Assembly: GCA_023381535.1 (NCBI GenBank)
Contig: JAMCSN010000292.1
Span: 1 to 59,469, forward strand
Direction of reading: 5' to 3'
From: Bacteroidota bacterium
Lineage (GTDB): Bacteria > Bacteroidota > Ignavibacteria > Ignavibacteriales > Melioribacteraceae
Length of the DNA stretch: 59,469 nucleotides
In this document: positions 1-6,977 of the stretch, in pieces
Position numbering within the stretch: position 1 is the stretch's first letter
How the letters are laid out: the number at the start of each line of letters is the position of its first letter
Notes under the pieces: model-generated
What the model was told of the DNA's origin: nothing
Seen by the model: only the letters and a program-made list of their open reading frames with translations
The model's database searches: none
Made by a program: the position numbers and the translations under genes

Positions 1-40
1 TTCATCGATCATCCAGCATCAAGTATCTAGTATCCAACAA
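1..40. repeat. degenerate 7-bp short-period repeat
   Basis: On the minus strand this stretch reads as consecutive variants of a heptamer: TGGATAC, TAGATAC, TTGATGC, TGGATGA, TCGATGA. The unit is too short and too variable to be coding. It is a second short-period family beside the GAGCAA-type repeats at 17.99 kb and 23.8 kb. It is cut by the window edge, so its full length is unknown. Confidence 0.5.
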
Positions 41-46
41 CAAATG

Positions 47-79
47 CTGTAGGGACTGTCATCACAACAGTCCCCGCAG
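47..79 (-). terminator. hairpin downstream of the 96-aa gene
   Basis: GGGACTGT (52-59) pairs perfectly with ACAGTCCC (67-74) around a 7-nt loop. The stem extends imperfectly to 47 and 79. It lies just past the stop of the minus-strand gene at 152-442, where a terminator would be expected. No clear U-tract follows, so it may act as a Rho-dependent or 3'-end stabilising hairpin. Confidence 0.45.
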
Positions 80-151
80 TTTTGGAGTGTTCAGCCATGA
101 CCAAGCCAAACGCACAATCAACTTCAGAGGCTTTTGCTTTCACTTACCGGT

Positions 152-442
152 TCACCCAATAGTTCTAATAGTAAACGCTACACTTCCCCCTTCCAGATTT
201 ACTTCAAAAGGAACATTCAAAGTACCCGCGCTCATACCGTGAATCCGTACTTTCAAAATGATCTTGTCGCTTCCCGCGGATTCCACGTTAAAGCTTCTCA
301 CCTTTGCAAATGCCGGACGTATGGACACAACATTTGTTACCTTTCCACCTGGTACAATAGTAAGCGTAAACTCTTTGTTAATGTTATGCGGCATCCTCGG
401 TTCCGGCACTATTGACGTTACGTTCCATTGAGTACTCGTCAT
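152..442 (-). CDS. hypothetical 96-aa protein, beta-rich
   Basis: I do not recognise the family. The start is supported by a GGGAGGG ribosome-binding site about 4 nt upstream of the ATG at 442. The protein has no signal peptide, cysteine or membrane segment. It is made of alternating hydrophobic and polar residues with many Val, Ile and Thr, suggesting a small beta-sandwich or Ig-like fold (inference). It lies downstream of, and on the same strand as, the broken gene at 578-1268, with a REP-like palindrome pair between them. It is probably the last gene of a small accessory transcription unit, closed by the hairpin at 47-79. Confidence 0.55.
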   Translation of the reverse strand: MTSTQWNVTSIVPEPRMPHNINKEFTLTIVPGGKVTNVVSIRPAFAKVRSFNVESAGSDKIILKVRIHGMSAGTLNVPFEVNLEGGSVAFTIRTIG

Positions 443-466
443 ATCACCCTCCCGTTAATATTTTCT

Positions 467-526
467 GTAGAGACGCATCGAATGCGTCTCCAAACACTTC
501 ATAAGACGTTCTCGGAACGTCTCTAC
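467..526. repeat. REP-like palindrome pair (BIME-like)
   Basis: Two imperfect palindromes lie head to head. The left one begins GTAGAGACGCATCG and returns as GCGTCTC (467-490). The right one begins AGACGTTC and ends GAACGTCTCTAC (504-526). The outer ends, GTAGAGAC and GTCTCTAC, are inverted copies of each other, as in bacterial interspersed mosaic elements. The same design recurs at 49371-49464 inside a REP-associated transposase gene. It sits between two minus-strand genes. Confidence 0.75.
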
Positions 527-577
527 TTTCATCCCTCCAGTCGTCATGGTCCTACCATGAAGCAAACCAAACTAATC

Positions 578-1268
578 TTATGCGCTAGGAGGATTTACCG
601 GAGGAGTATTACTTTCCTCCTTCCCGTTTGCGCCGCCTCTTCCTTTCGGAATCGGATTAAACTGCACAAGAATTTCCGGTCTATCCGAGAAACAAGCTTT
701 TGCAAAATTTCGGATCTTATTTGTTCTCTCTTTCAAAACTTTAGCTGCCTGGTCGCGTTCCATTGTCCGTGTCTTCTGTACTTTCTTAGCAGTTTCCTGC
801 GCGTCGTCTGCGGCTTTAAGCTCCGCAGGCAAAGCTTTAAGCGCATCAACCTTTTCCTGCTTCAAACCCCGTTCTGAAGTAAAACTGCTTTTCTCTCTTC
901 CACTAAGTCGCTCATATAGCTGCATAAAGGAATTAAATTCTTTACCGACTTCGGTATATCCGCGCCGATATTAAACATGTTCAAGTTTCGCGGATCATTT
1001 CCATACGCACTTCTTGCCGCAGATTTCACGTCGCTTACAAGTTTCTGCGCGTTCGCTATTGCGTTATTCTGAATAGCCGTTTTATCCTCCGCGTCTTTTA
1101 CCGCTTTTTCCTGGTCGGTTTCCTTTTCATTCAGACCGGTAATATCACCTACAAAAGCAGTATAAGTTTCTTCCGTAAAACCGCCATTGTTCATTTCGGT
1201 ACGGTTCAATCAATTGTGTTTTTCAATGTGCTGCAATCTCGCTGCAAATAATTAATGGAAGCATCCAT
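578..1268 (-). pseudogene. frameshifted hypothetical gene
   Basis: A strong ribosome-binding site (AGGAGG, 1274-1279) sits 5 nt before the ATG at 1268. The frame that opens there (MDASINYLQRDC...) stops after 20 codons near 1206. Coding resumes in another frame (..RTEMNNGGFTEETY..) to about 950, then shifts again to the frame ending at 578 (..NSFMQLYERLSGRE..). The spliced product would be about 225 aa: Lys/Ala/Glu-rich and helical, with a Gly/Pro-rich tail (PIPKGRGG...TPPVNPPSA). I do not recognise a function. Two frameshifts suggest decay, although sequencing indels would give the same picture. Confidence 0.6.
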
Positions 1269-1403
1269 AATGCCCTCCTATTTTTAATGGTTAAGAAATA
1301 AATTGAATCAGCCCGATTTTTCCTTCTCTTCCCGCCAAAGTCGGGCAAGTTTAAGAGAATGGGATTAGGGGGATGAGTTATATTCATTTTTTCCTTCATT
1401 TTA

Positions 1404-1634
1404 CCATTTTTCGAAGCCGAAATACCGTTTTTCATAGCCGGAATACCAAATTTTACCTTCCGCAAACAGTTTTTATCCTCCCGCAAACCATTTTCATACC
1501 CCCGCAAGTCATTCCCGGTCCTCCGCAACTCATTTCAGCTCTCCCGCAAGTCTTTCCGCATGTCCCGCGGATCATTTTTTACCTCCCCCAGCTCATTCTA
1601 AGTCCCCCGCCGGTCATTTCGAGCATCCCGCGAA
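1404..1634. repeat. 21-bp tandem repeat, 11 degenerate units
   Basis: Eleven consecutive 21-bp units begin at 1404, 1425, 1446, 1467, 1488, 1509, 1530, 1551, 1572, 1593 and 1614. On the plus strand each has a conserved start (tCATTt) and end (CCCGCaA or CCGcaA), with 6-8 variable bases between. Because 21 is divisible by 3, all frames yield pseudo-heptad peptides, for example M-T-C-G-G-x-x on the minus strand. Stops interrupt most frames and no ribosome-binding site was found, so I treat it as a minisatellite and not a gene. It lies in the gene-poor patch between a pseudogene and tRNA-Leu. Confidence 0.8.
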
Positions 1635-2225
1635 TCGTTTCTTTTTCATCTAATCCTATTCTTAACTCTGTGCGGGGTATCTCATTAATCACTTTTACCG
1701 GCTTAAACAAACCGGAAAGCTTTTCATCAAGGTGTTTCTTTGTTAGTGATCTTCTTTTGGAAATAACTTGTCTGATAACATTTGAAGAGAGAATACGGGA
1801 ATAAATTATTCGAAGTGGTCTGAGGATATTAAATCGGTATTCTACAAGGTTGGAATTTCTGTGTAGTGATTTTATTGCGGCAAATGGATACGCAACAATT
1901 GAATTTTCTTTCCCGTTCCGGACCATTACAATTAGTACCCTCTAGTTTACTAGTCGGTCCACCGGGAAAAAAATCAATAAGAAAAAGAGAATTTAAACCG
2001 TAATGGTAGACCCCCTAAACCACTCTTTATATAATTAACGCACTAAGCGTTTTATAACTGCCGGTTCAATATTTCTTATGTCGGGAAAGGAAAACTGGAA
2101 TAGTATTAACTGCTGATAGAAAATAATTTTTAGTTAATTAATAAACAACAAAAAAATAAAACTTGGCAACAAAGTTTTTTGATTGAGTTTTAAGGGTATT
2201 GCTAAGGGGGGATAAAAAAACTTAG
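1635..2225. other. about 590 bp without a convincing gene
   Basis: A minus-strand frame (1579-1926, 115 codons) opens near 1926 but runs into the 21-bp repeats at its 3' end, has no ribosome-binding site and resembles nothing I know. It may be a remnant. An imperfect inverted repeat surrounds its start: GGACC at 1920-1924 pairs with GGTCC at 1956-1960, and a CTAG-TTTA-CTAG palindrome lies between. The rest, up to the tRNA, is AT-rich. A run of seven T on the minus strand directly after the tRNA 3' end probably terminates it. Confidence 0.5.
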
Positions 2226-2309
2226 TGCGGAAGAGGGGACTTGAACCCCTACGCCCTTACGGGCACTACCCCCTCAAAGTAGCGTGTATACCAATTTCAC
2301 CACTTCCGC
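2226..2309 (-). tRNA. tRNA-Leu (anticodon GAG)
   Basis: The acceptor stem GCGGAAG/CTTCCGC is perfect, with discriminator A. The anticodon arm is CTACT-TTGAGGG-GGTAG, giving anticodon GAG (reads CUU/CUC). The long variable arm (TGCCCGTAAGGGCG) is typical of class II tRNA-Leu, and the T arm has the canonical GTTCAAGTC-type loop. CCA is not encoded. A T-run follows on the minus strand. Confidence 0.95.
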
Positions 2310-2377
2310 AAAATTTGTGTCCAAAAATATCAGTCAACTCAACAAAATGCAAATCTGCAGAAGTGAACCAACTTCTT

Positions 2378-2860
2378 TTAGTCCTGCGGACGATTTTTTC
2401 CGTGTCCCATTATTCGCTCGCGAACTTCTCTTCTAAACCGAATCTCAAAGACAGTCAGCTTAGCAATTTGTTCAGGCGAAAGAATATCATTCAGCGACTT
2501 TATAAAATTCTCTCTTTCTTTCATCACCTTCGCTTCGAACTCGAGCATCCTATTCACTTGTTCCTGGTAAACAGCGTCGGAAACTTTTGCACCGCCTTTA
2601 ATTTCTTTTTCTATTTCCTGTGCTAACTGGTCTCTTTGATTAAGAATTTCTCTCACGCGTTTCTGATGCTCATTTCTTCTGGCAAAAAACCGAACCGAGG
2701 CATCTTCGTTCAAATCCAAGACTTGTATCAATTTCATTTTTTCCCATTCTTCTATTTGCCGTAGAGGCTTCATATCGCGGTTCCCTCTTGGCCTCATTTG
2801 AGCGTTCAAAGATGAAATCGAGAAAATCATGATGCACAATATCAGTAACGCTTTTTTCAT
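2378..2860 (-). CDS. Spy/CpxP-like periplasmic protein
   Basis: The 160-aa protein begins with a clear signal peptide (MKKALLILCIMIFSISSLNA, cleavage before QMRP). The mature part is almost wholly helical and charged, with a near C-terminal LSPEQIAKL segment resembling the LTxxQ motif of Spy/CpxP chaperones. The family members bind unfolded envelope proteins or metals. It lies 8 bp downstream of the anti-sigma gene, making it the third gene of the ECF sigma operon. It is therefore probably induced by the same envelope stress as the other Spy-like gene at 4155. The Spy assignment rests on architecture and context, not on strong sequence identity. Confidence 0.65.
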   Translation of the reverse strand: MKKALLILCIMIFSISSLNAQMRPRGNRDMKPLRQIEEWEKMKLIQVLDLNEDASVRFFARRNEHQKRVREILNQRDQLAQEIEKEIKGGAKVSDAVYQEQVNRMLEFEAKVMKERENFIKSLNDILSPEQIAKLTVFEIRFRREVRERIMGHGKNRPQD

Positions 2861-2868
2861 TTCTTCAC

Positions 2869-3480
2869 CTATTTAATATTTAATTTATCAAGATTGGCGG
2901 CAATTGTTTTCAACTGATCGTCCGAATAACCGTACAAGGTTCCGTACTCATCCAAGACAGTTCCGTTAAGTATTTTGGAAGCATCTTCGCTGTTCACATC
3001 CAAACTAGTAGGGATGAGAGAGCTAAGCGAATTATCGTTACTTGTTGTTTCCAAATAGACGGGTTCTGTATCCGACTCGTCGAAATATTTTGTTGCAACA
3101 TCCTGATCCGTCATGTTATTCACAACCTTGTCGGCTAAATCTTTATACTCATAATCAAAATTATAAGTCGGCTTAAATAATACCAACAACGCAACAACAG
3201 CCGCAGCAAGATAAGGAACGAGATAATAAACCTTTTCCGCGAATTGTGATCTGCTCTTCTTCTCTTCCATTCGTTGATGAACTCTTGGAAGCAAGTTGCT
3301 AAAATATCTTTCATCCAGAATGTTCGCGTCAACCTTCATGCTGTAAAATTGTTCGCTAGCATTAACAAGTTGACTTTTCAATTCCGCAGATTTTGCAAGT
3401 TCCTCTTCGAACTTCATTTTCTCGTTCGCATCCATAAGATCAGCAAGATACTTGAGTACATTTTCGCTATTCGTTTTCAC
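2869..3480 (-). CDS. membrane anti-sigma factor
   Basis: This 203-aa protein has a cytoplasmic N-terminal region (VLKYLADLMDANEKMKFEEEL) of the type seen in anti-sigma factors. One transmembrane helix follows near residues 83-105 (YYLVPYLAAAVVALLVLF), then an acidic extracytoplasmic domain of about 95 residues. It overlaps the upstream ECF sigma gene by 14 bp, the usual arrangement of a sigma/anti-sigma pair. It lacks the HxxxCxxC zinc motif of ZAS-type anti-sigmas. The predicted role is to hold the sigma factor at the inner membrane until an envelope signal releases it. Function is inferred from topology and context. Confidence 0.75.
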   Translation of the reverse strand: MKTNSENVLKYLADLMDANEKMKFEEELAKSAELKSQLVNASEQFYSMKVDANILDERYFSNLLPRVHQRMEEKKSRSQFAEKVYYLVPYLAAAVVALLVLFKPTYNFDYEYKDLADKVVNNMTDQDVATKYFDESDTEPVYLETTSNDNSLSSLIPTSLDVNSEDASKILNGTVLDEYGTLYGYSDDQLKTIAANLDKLNIK

Positions 3481-4018
3481 GTGTCAACTCCATAACTTTC
3501 TTTAAGGCATGGAAGTAATTCGCTTTCAATCCGCCCACGCTCTTGCCGGTAATCTTGGCTATCTCGTCGTAAGACAACTGTTCAAAATTTCTGAGAATAA
3601 AAATCTGCCTTTGCTTCGGCGGCAATTTTTGCAGCACTCTATTCACTTTCTCCAGTTTCTCTCTGTTTGTAATATCTTCAATAATATCTTTTTTGTCTCT
3701 GAGTTCAACTTCGTTTTCTTCATCATCAATGAAAAATAATTTTTTAACTTTCCGTTTTCTTAATTGATTTAAGCTCCTGGTACTTACAATCTTGTAGATC
3801 CAAGTATAAAGAGAAGAATTGAAATTGAAAGTCCTCAGCTTCTTAAAAATAACGATTAAAACTTCCTGCGTAACCTCGTCGGCATCCAAATGATTGCCCA
3901 CCATTTGTCGCGCATGCCAATAAATTTTTTTTTGGTACTTTCTAACGATTGAATTAAATGCGGTTTCGTCACCATTCAAAAAATTCTTCACTAATTCAAA
4001 ATCGTTATCGGGCTGCAT
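3467..4018 (-). CDS. ECF RNA polymerase sigma factor
   Basis: The 183-aa product has the two sigma-70 regions of the ECF class. Region 2 contains DADEVTQEVLIVIFKKL and the region 2.4 stretch SSLYTWIYKIVSTRSLNQLRKRK. Region 4 is LQKLPPKQRQIFILRNFEQLSYDEIAKITGKSVGGLKANYFHALKK, a helix-turn-helix. A Lys-rich linker separates them. It is the first gene of an operon with an overlapping anti-sigma gene and a Spy-like gene. A promoter-like TTAAACCT...GTC element at 4043-4068, facing this gene, matches one facing the divergent Spy-like gene, so autoregulation is likely. Confidence 0.9.
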   Translation of the reverse strand: MQPDNDFELVKNFLNGDETAFNSIVRKYQKKIYWHARQMVGNHLDADEVTQEVLIVIFKKLRTFNFNSSLYTWIYKIVSTRSLNQLRKRKVKKLFFIDDEENEVELRDKKDIIEDITNREKLEKVNRVLQKLPPKQRQIFILRNFEQLSYDEIAKITGKSVGGLKANYFHALKKVMELTRENE

Positions 4019-4042
4019 ACCTTCTACATTATTCTATTTATG

Positions 4043-4068
4043 GACAGCATCACCGCTAAAAAGGTTTA
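4043..4068 (-). promoter_or_regulatory. candidate ECF promoter for the sigma operon
   Basis: On the minus strand TTAAACCT is followed by GTC, with 17 nt between AACC and GTC. This is the -35 (AAC) and -10 (GTC) pattern typical of ECF sigma promoters. It would give a 5' UTR of about 20 nt before the ATG at 4018. The same eight bases and the same spacing appear in the divergent element at 4081-4106. Confidence 0.6.
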
Positions 4069-4080
4069 AGCGGAAAAGAT

Positions 4081-4106
4081 TAAACCTGACGGTTTTTACT
4101 GATGTC
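4081..4106 (+). promoter_or_regulatory. candidate ECF promoter for the Spy-like gene
   Basis: TTAAACCT spans the -35 position, with GTC at 4104-4106 and 17 nt between AACC and GTC. This is identical in layout to the element driving the divergent sigma operon. The predicted transcript would start about 40 nt before the ATG at 4155. Confidence 0.6.
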
Positions 4107-4154
4107 AAATTAACAAAAAGAAAATATTCATTCACAAACCAAGAGGTAAATAAA

Positions 4155-4661
4155 ATGAAAAAGTATGTCTCATTAGTTCTCGGTGCAGTAATATTTCTCA
4201 GCGTAGCGCTTTATGCTCAACCAGGCAAAGGTGGAATGGGCATGGGACCGCGCATGGGCCGTCAACAGCTAAAAGAACTGCTCAAGTTAACGCCTGATCA
4301 AGAAAAACAGATTCATGAGCTACGTTATCAGCAGCAGAAAGACGCTATTGATATTCGGGCTCAGATTCAAAAGAATCGTCTTGAACTGCGCAAAATGATT
4401 TCAGAGAACAACATCAATGAATCCAAAATATTCCAGTTGACCGATGAGAATAGCAAGCTTCAGGGCGACTTGAAACATTCTGCAATTAAACATTTTCTTG
4501 ATGTTTATAAATTGCTGGATGACAATCAAAAAACAATTTTCGCAAAGCATTTTGAAAAATTTAGCGGTGAAAAATTTATGAGAGGACGAATGATGCAACA
4601 CATGCAAAACCGTCCAATGGGAGGACGCGGAATGGGTTCGGGAAAAGGACCAAATAACTAA
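4155..4661 (+). CDS. Spy/CpxP-family periplasmic protein, Met/Gly-rich
   Basis: The 168-aa protein has a signal peptide (MKKYVSLVLGAVIFLSVALYA, cleavage before QPGK). A helical core contains LLKLTPDQEKQI, a good match to the LTxxQ repeat of Spy/CpxP and periplasmic heavy-metal sensors. Both ends of the mature protein are rich in Met, Gly and Arg (GGMGMGPRMG and MRGRMMQHMQ...), which could bind soft metals such as copper (inference). It is transcribed away from the ECF sigma operon from a matching ECF-type promoter. It ends at a good intrinsic terminator and is probably a target of that sigma factor. Confidence 0.8.
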   Translation: MKKYVSLVLGAVIFLSVALYAQPGKGGMGMGPRMGRQQLKELLKLTPDQEKQIHELRYQQQKDAIDIRAQIQKNRLELRKMISENNINESKIFQLTDENSKLQGDLKHSAIKHFLDVYKLLDDNQKTIFAKHFEKFSGEKFMRGRMMQHMQNRPMGGRGMGSGKGPNN

Positions 4662-4676
4662 TCACACCGATAAAAG

Positions 4677-4700
4677 AGCCCTGCTCAAGCGGGGCTTTTT
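4677..4700 (+). terminator. intrinsic terminator
   Basis: AGCCC-TGC-TCAA-GCG-GGGCT forms a stable stem-loop followed by TTTTT. It closes the Spy-like gene and abuts the stop codon of the convergent SDR gene. Confidence 0.85.
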
Positions 4701-5413
4701 CATAAATCACCTGTCACCGGTCGTAAAACTATTTCTTCAGCTACCAGATTGCTGTTCCCGCTATAAGCTTGGAATACTACTTTCGCAATATCTTCCGTTT
4801 TCATCATTTTGTCCGAGTGTTTGCTAATCACTTTGGTTGGCCAAATTTCAGTAACAGTTGCACCGGGGGAAATATTTATGACACGAACATTTTTATCGCG
4901 CAGTTCTTCGCGTAAAACTTTCGCATAAGCATGTAGCCCGTTCTTCGATGCAGAGTACGCGCTGCTTTCGGTAAAAACTTTTTGTGTGACAGCAGACAAA
5001 ATATTTATGATTGCGCCTGACTTATTTTCAATCATCTGCGGTAAAACTTTTTGCGTAGCATAAATTGAGCCGAGAAGATTTACTTCAATAATTTCACGGA
5101 TTTCCTCGAAGGAATTTTCCGATGCTTGCTTAAACGAAGTAACACCGGCATTGTTAATTAAACATTCAACAAAAGAATCTTGTGAAATCTTTCTGTAGAA
5201 ATCGTCGACCAAAGTATTATCGGTCACATCCAACTTGTACGGTTCGAAAATTCCCGGATAACCAGCTAAATCTTGTTTAATTTTTTCCAGCAGATCAATT
5301 CTTCTTGCAGTACCGACAACATGAATTCCGTTCTTAACGAATTCAGCCGCCAGCGCTTTTCCGATTCCGGAACTCGCTCCTGTGATCCAGACAATTTTCT
5401 TTTTTTCTACCAT
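4700..5413 (-). CDS. SDR, sepiapterin-reductase-like
   Basis: The 237-aa short-chain dehydrogenase has the NAD(P) motif TGASSGIG, NNAG, and a catalytic Ser...YxxxK (YSASK). The C-terminus ends EEIVLRPVTGDL. As I recall it, the Chlorobaculum tepidum sepiapterin reductase has a closely similar ending (MMMPEDIA...EEIILRPTSGDI), which makes the annotation more specific than generic SDR. The ATG overlaps the folE stop codon (TGATG), so translation is coupled; a TTG one codon upstream is also possible. With GTP cyclohydrolase I and a PTPS upstream, it would reduce 6-pyruvoyl-tetrahydropterin or sepiapterin to a tetrahydrobiopterin-type cofactor using NADPH. Substrate and stereochemistry are inferred. 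Confidence 0.75.
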   Translation of the reverse strand: MVEKKKIVWITGASSGIGKALAAEFVKNGIHVVGTARRIDLLEKIKQDLAGYPGIFEPYKLDVTDNTLVDDFYRKISQDSFVECLINNAGVTSFKQASENSFEEIREIIEVNLLGSIYATQKVLPQMIENKSGAIINILSAVTQKVFTESSAYSASKNGLHAYAKVLREELRDKNVRVINISPGATVTEIWPTKVISKHSDKMMKTEDIAKVVFQAYSGNSNLVAEEIVLRPVTGDL

Positions 5414-5979
5414 CAAATTGTTTTTTGAGAAATGAGATTTAAGAATTCAGCCCTTGTTCTAGCATCTTCCTTGAAGATGCCGTGCATAGCGCTTGTAGTC
5501 GTAATCGAATTTTGTTTTTGTACGCCGCGCATCATCATGCACATGTGATAAGCTTCCACAACGACTGCAACTCCTCGCGGTGTCAAATATTCTTCTAAAG
5601 TTGCGCCGATCTCCTGTGTCATTCTTTCCTGAACTTGCAGTCTTCTTGCAAACACATCAACAATGCGGGGAATTTTGCTGAGCCCCACAATTTTACCATC
5701 CGGTATGTAAGCGATATGAACTTTTCCATAGAACGGGAGAAGATGATGCTCGCACATACTGTAGAAATCAATATCCTTCACAATCACCATCTCATCGTAC
5801 TTCTCATTGAATACTGCACCGTTTAGAACTTGCTTAATGTCTTTGCGGTAACCTTGCGTAAGAAATTCGTAAGCCTTTGCAACGCGGTGAGGTGTTTTCT
5901 TCAATCCTTCTCTCGCGGGATCCTCGCCAACCTCTTGAATTAATCCCTGAACTAATTTCTCAATAACATCGTAGTTCAC
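5413..5979 (-). CDS. folE: GTP cyclohydrolase I
   Basis: The 188-aa enzyme converts GTP to 7,8-dihydroneopterin triphosphate, the first step of folate and biopterin synthesis. The zinc and active-site signature [20 protein letters not shown] is intact, followed by [26 protein letters not shown]. The C-terminal [16 protein letters not shown] stretch is family-typical. Length matches type IA enzymes. It lies 2 bp after the PTPS gene and overlaps the SDR start. This placement points to biopterin and not folate or queuosine as the main product. Confidence 0.95.
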   Translation of the reverse strand: MNYDVIEKLVQGLIQEVGEDPAREGLKKTPHRVAKAYEFLTQGYRKDIKQVLNGAVFNEKYDEMVIVKDIDFYSMCEHHLLPFYGKVHIAYIPDGKIVGLSKIPRIVDVFARRLQVQERMTQEIGATLEEYLTPRGVAVVVEAYHMCMMMRGVQKQNSITTTSAMHGIFKEDARTRAEFLNLISQKTI

Positions 5980-5981
5980 AA

Positions 5982-6392
5982 TTACACCTTTCCTCTATAT
6001 TCTACATAATTATTTTCAGTCTCGTAAATTTTAACGGAGTAAAGTTTTCCCGACGGTATTTTATCTTCAAGCTGATTCCAAATGCCGACGGCAATGTTTT
6101 CTGAGGTAGGAATTTTACCTTTCAAAAAATCCACATCAAGATTAAGATTTTTATGATCCACTTTGCTGATCACGCTGTCTATAATAATTTTTTTTAGCGA
6201 CTTCAGATCAAGCACGTATCCCGTGGATGGATTGATTTCGCCCGCAACAACGACTTCCAAAACATAATTGTGGCCATGACCATTTAAGTTGTTGCACTTC
6301 CCAAAAATTCTTTGGTTTTCCTCGTCGGTAAATTTTTCGTTGAACAAACGGTGAGAGGCACTAAAGACTTCTCGACGCGTAACAAAAACCAT
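5982..6392 (-). CDS. 6-pyruvoyl-tetrahydropterin synthase (PTPS-like)
   Basis: The 136-aa protein has the zinc histidines (SASHRL and NGHGHNY), the catalytic Cys in [14 protein letters not shown], the [10 protein letters not shown] segment and a C-terminal [12 protein letters not shown]. The GKCNN and YETENN elements resemble animal PTPS more than bacterial QueD. PTPS turns dihydroneopterin triphosphate into 6-pyruvoyl-tetrahydropterin. Its two downstream neighbours encode the preceding step (folE) and the likely following step (SDR). QueD remains possible, but no queC or queE is nearby. Confidence 0.85.
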   Translation of the reverse strand: MVFVTRREVFSASHRLFNEKFTDEENQRIFGKCNNLNGHGHNYVLEVVVAGEINPSTGYVLDLKSLKKIIIDSVISKVDHKNLNLDVDFLKGKIPTSENIAVGIWNQLEDKIPSGKLYSVKIYETENNYVEYRGKV

Positions 6393-6395
6393 CTT

Positions 6396-6857
6396 TTATA
6401 TTTCTCCCAATGATTTCATTACTTCATCAGCATGACCGGAAACTTTAACCTTCTGAAAAATATTTCTAATCACCCCTTCGCCATCGATGATAAACGTTGT
6501 CCGCTCTATTCCCATATACTTTCTTCCGTACATGCTTTTCTCTTTCCATACTCCGTATTTCTGAACAACTTTTTTATCTGCATCACTTAGCAGAATAAAA
6601 GGCAGCTCATACTTGTCGCAGAATTTCTTGTGCGACTCCGGTGAATCAATACTGACACCCAAAATTACAGCTTTTAGTTTTTGAAAATCCGGAAAACTAT
6701 CTCTGAAATCGCATGCCTCTTGTGTGCAGCCGGAAGTCATATCCTTCGGATAAAAATAAAGCACTACCCTTTTACCTTTAAAATCGGCAAGCGAGATTTT
6801 TTTGTTGTTTCCATCGGTAAGTGTGAAATTTGGTGCTTTCTTGCCAGCTTCCAACAT
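6396..6857 (-). CDS. bcp: thioredoxin-dependent peroxiredoxin, BCP type
   Basis: The 153-aa thiol peroxidase reduces H2O2 and organic hydroperoxides in the cytoplasm. The peroxidatic Cys is in DMTSGCTQEACDFRD, with the second Cys five residues later, as in atypical 2-Cys BCP/PrxQ enzymes. The downstream conserved RTTFIIDGEG is present. It starts the operon bcp-ptps-folE-SDR with a 3-bp gap to the PTPS gene. Co-transcription with pterin synthesis may protect oxidation-prone tetrahydropterins (inference). Confidence 0.93.
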   Translation of the reverse strand: MLEAGKKAPNFTLTDGNNKKISLADFKGKRVVLYFYPKDMTSGCTQEACDFRDSFPDFQKLKAVILGVSIDSPESHKKFCDKYELPFILLSDADKKVVQKYGVWKEKSMYGRKYMGIERTTFIIDGEGVIRNIFQKVKVSGHADEVMKSLGEI

Positions 6858-6923
6858 TTTTTATTCTCCAATAAACTTTGTGTACTAAACAGACTAAAGA
6901 AGAACGCAGTTCCACCTATCTTC

Positions 6924-6957
6924 AAAAAAGAAAAGGACGATTTTATAATCGTCCTTT
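6924..6957 (-). terminator. intrinsic terminator after the peroxiredoxin gene
   Basis: On the minus strand AGGACGATT pairs with AATCGTCCT around a 4-nt loop (6934-6955), followed by TTTCTTTTTT. It separates the dodecin-peroxiredoxin unit from bcp. Confidence 0.85.
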
Positions 6958-6977
6958 AAGCAATAACGAAAAACACC

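Noticed and set aside
1223..1528. Minus-strand ORF of 101 aa
   Set aside because: It starts inside the tandem repeats and overlaps the ribosome-binding site and start of the better supported broken gene at 1268.
1404..1634. CRISPR array
   Set aside because: Units are directly adjacent 21-mers with no repeat/spacer alternation of CRISPR size, the conserved ends are only 5-7 bp, and no cas gene is near.
1373..1804. Plus-strand heptad-repeat ORF (143 aa, many LPQx units)
   Set aside because: The heptads come from the 21-bp DNA repeat, which is open in several frames. There is no ribosome-binding site and composition is unlike real proteins here.
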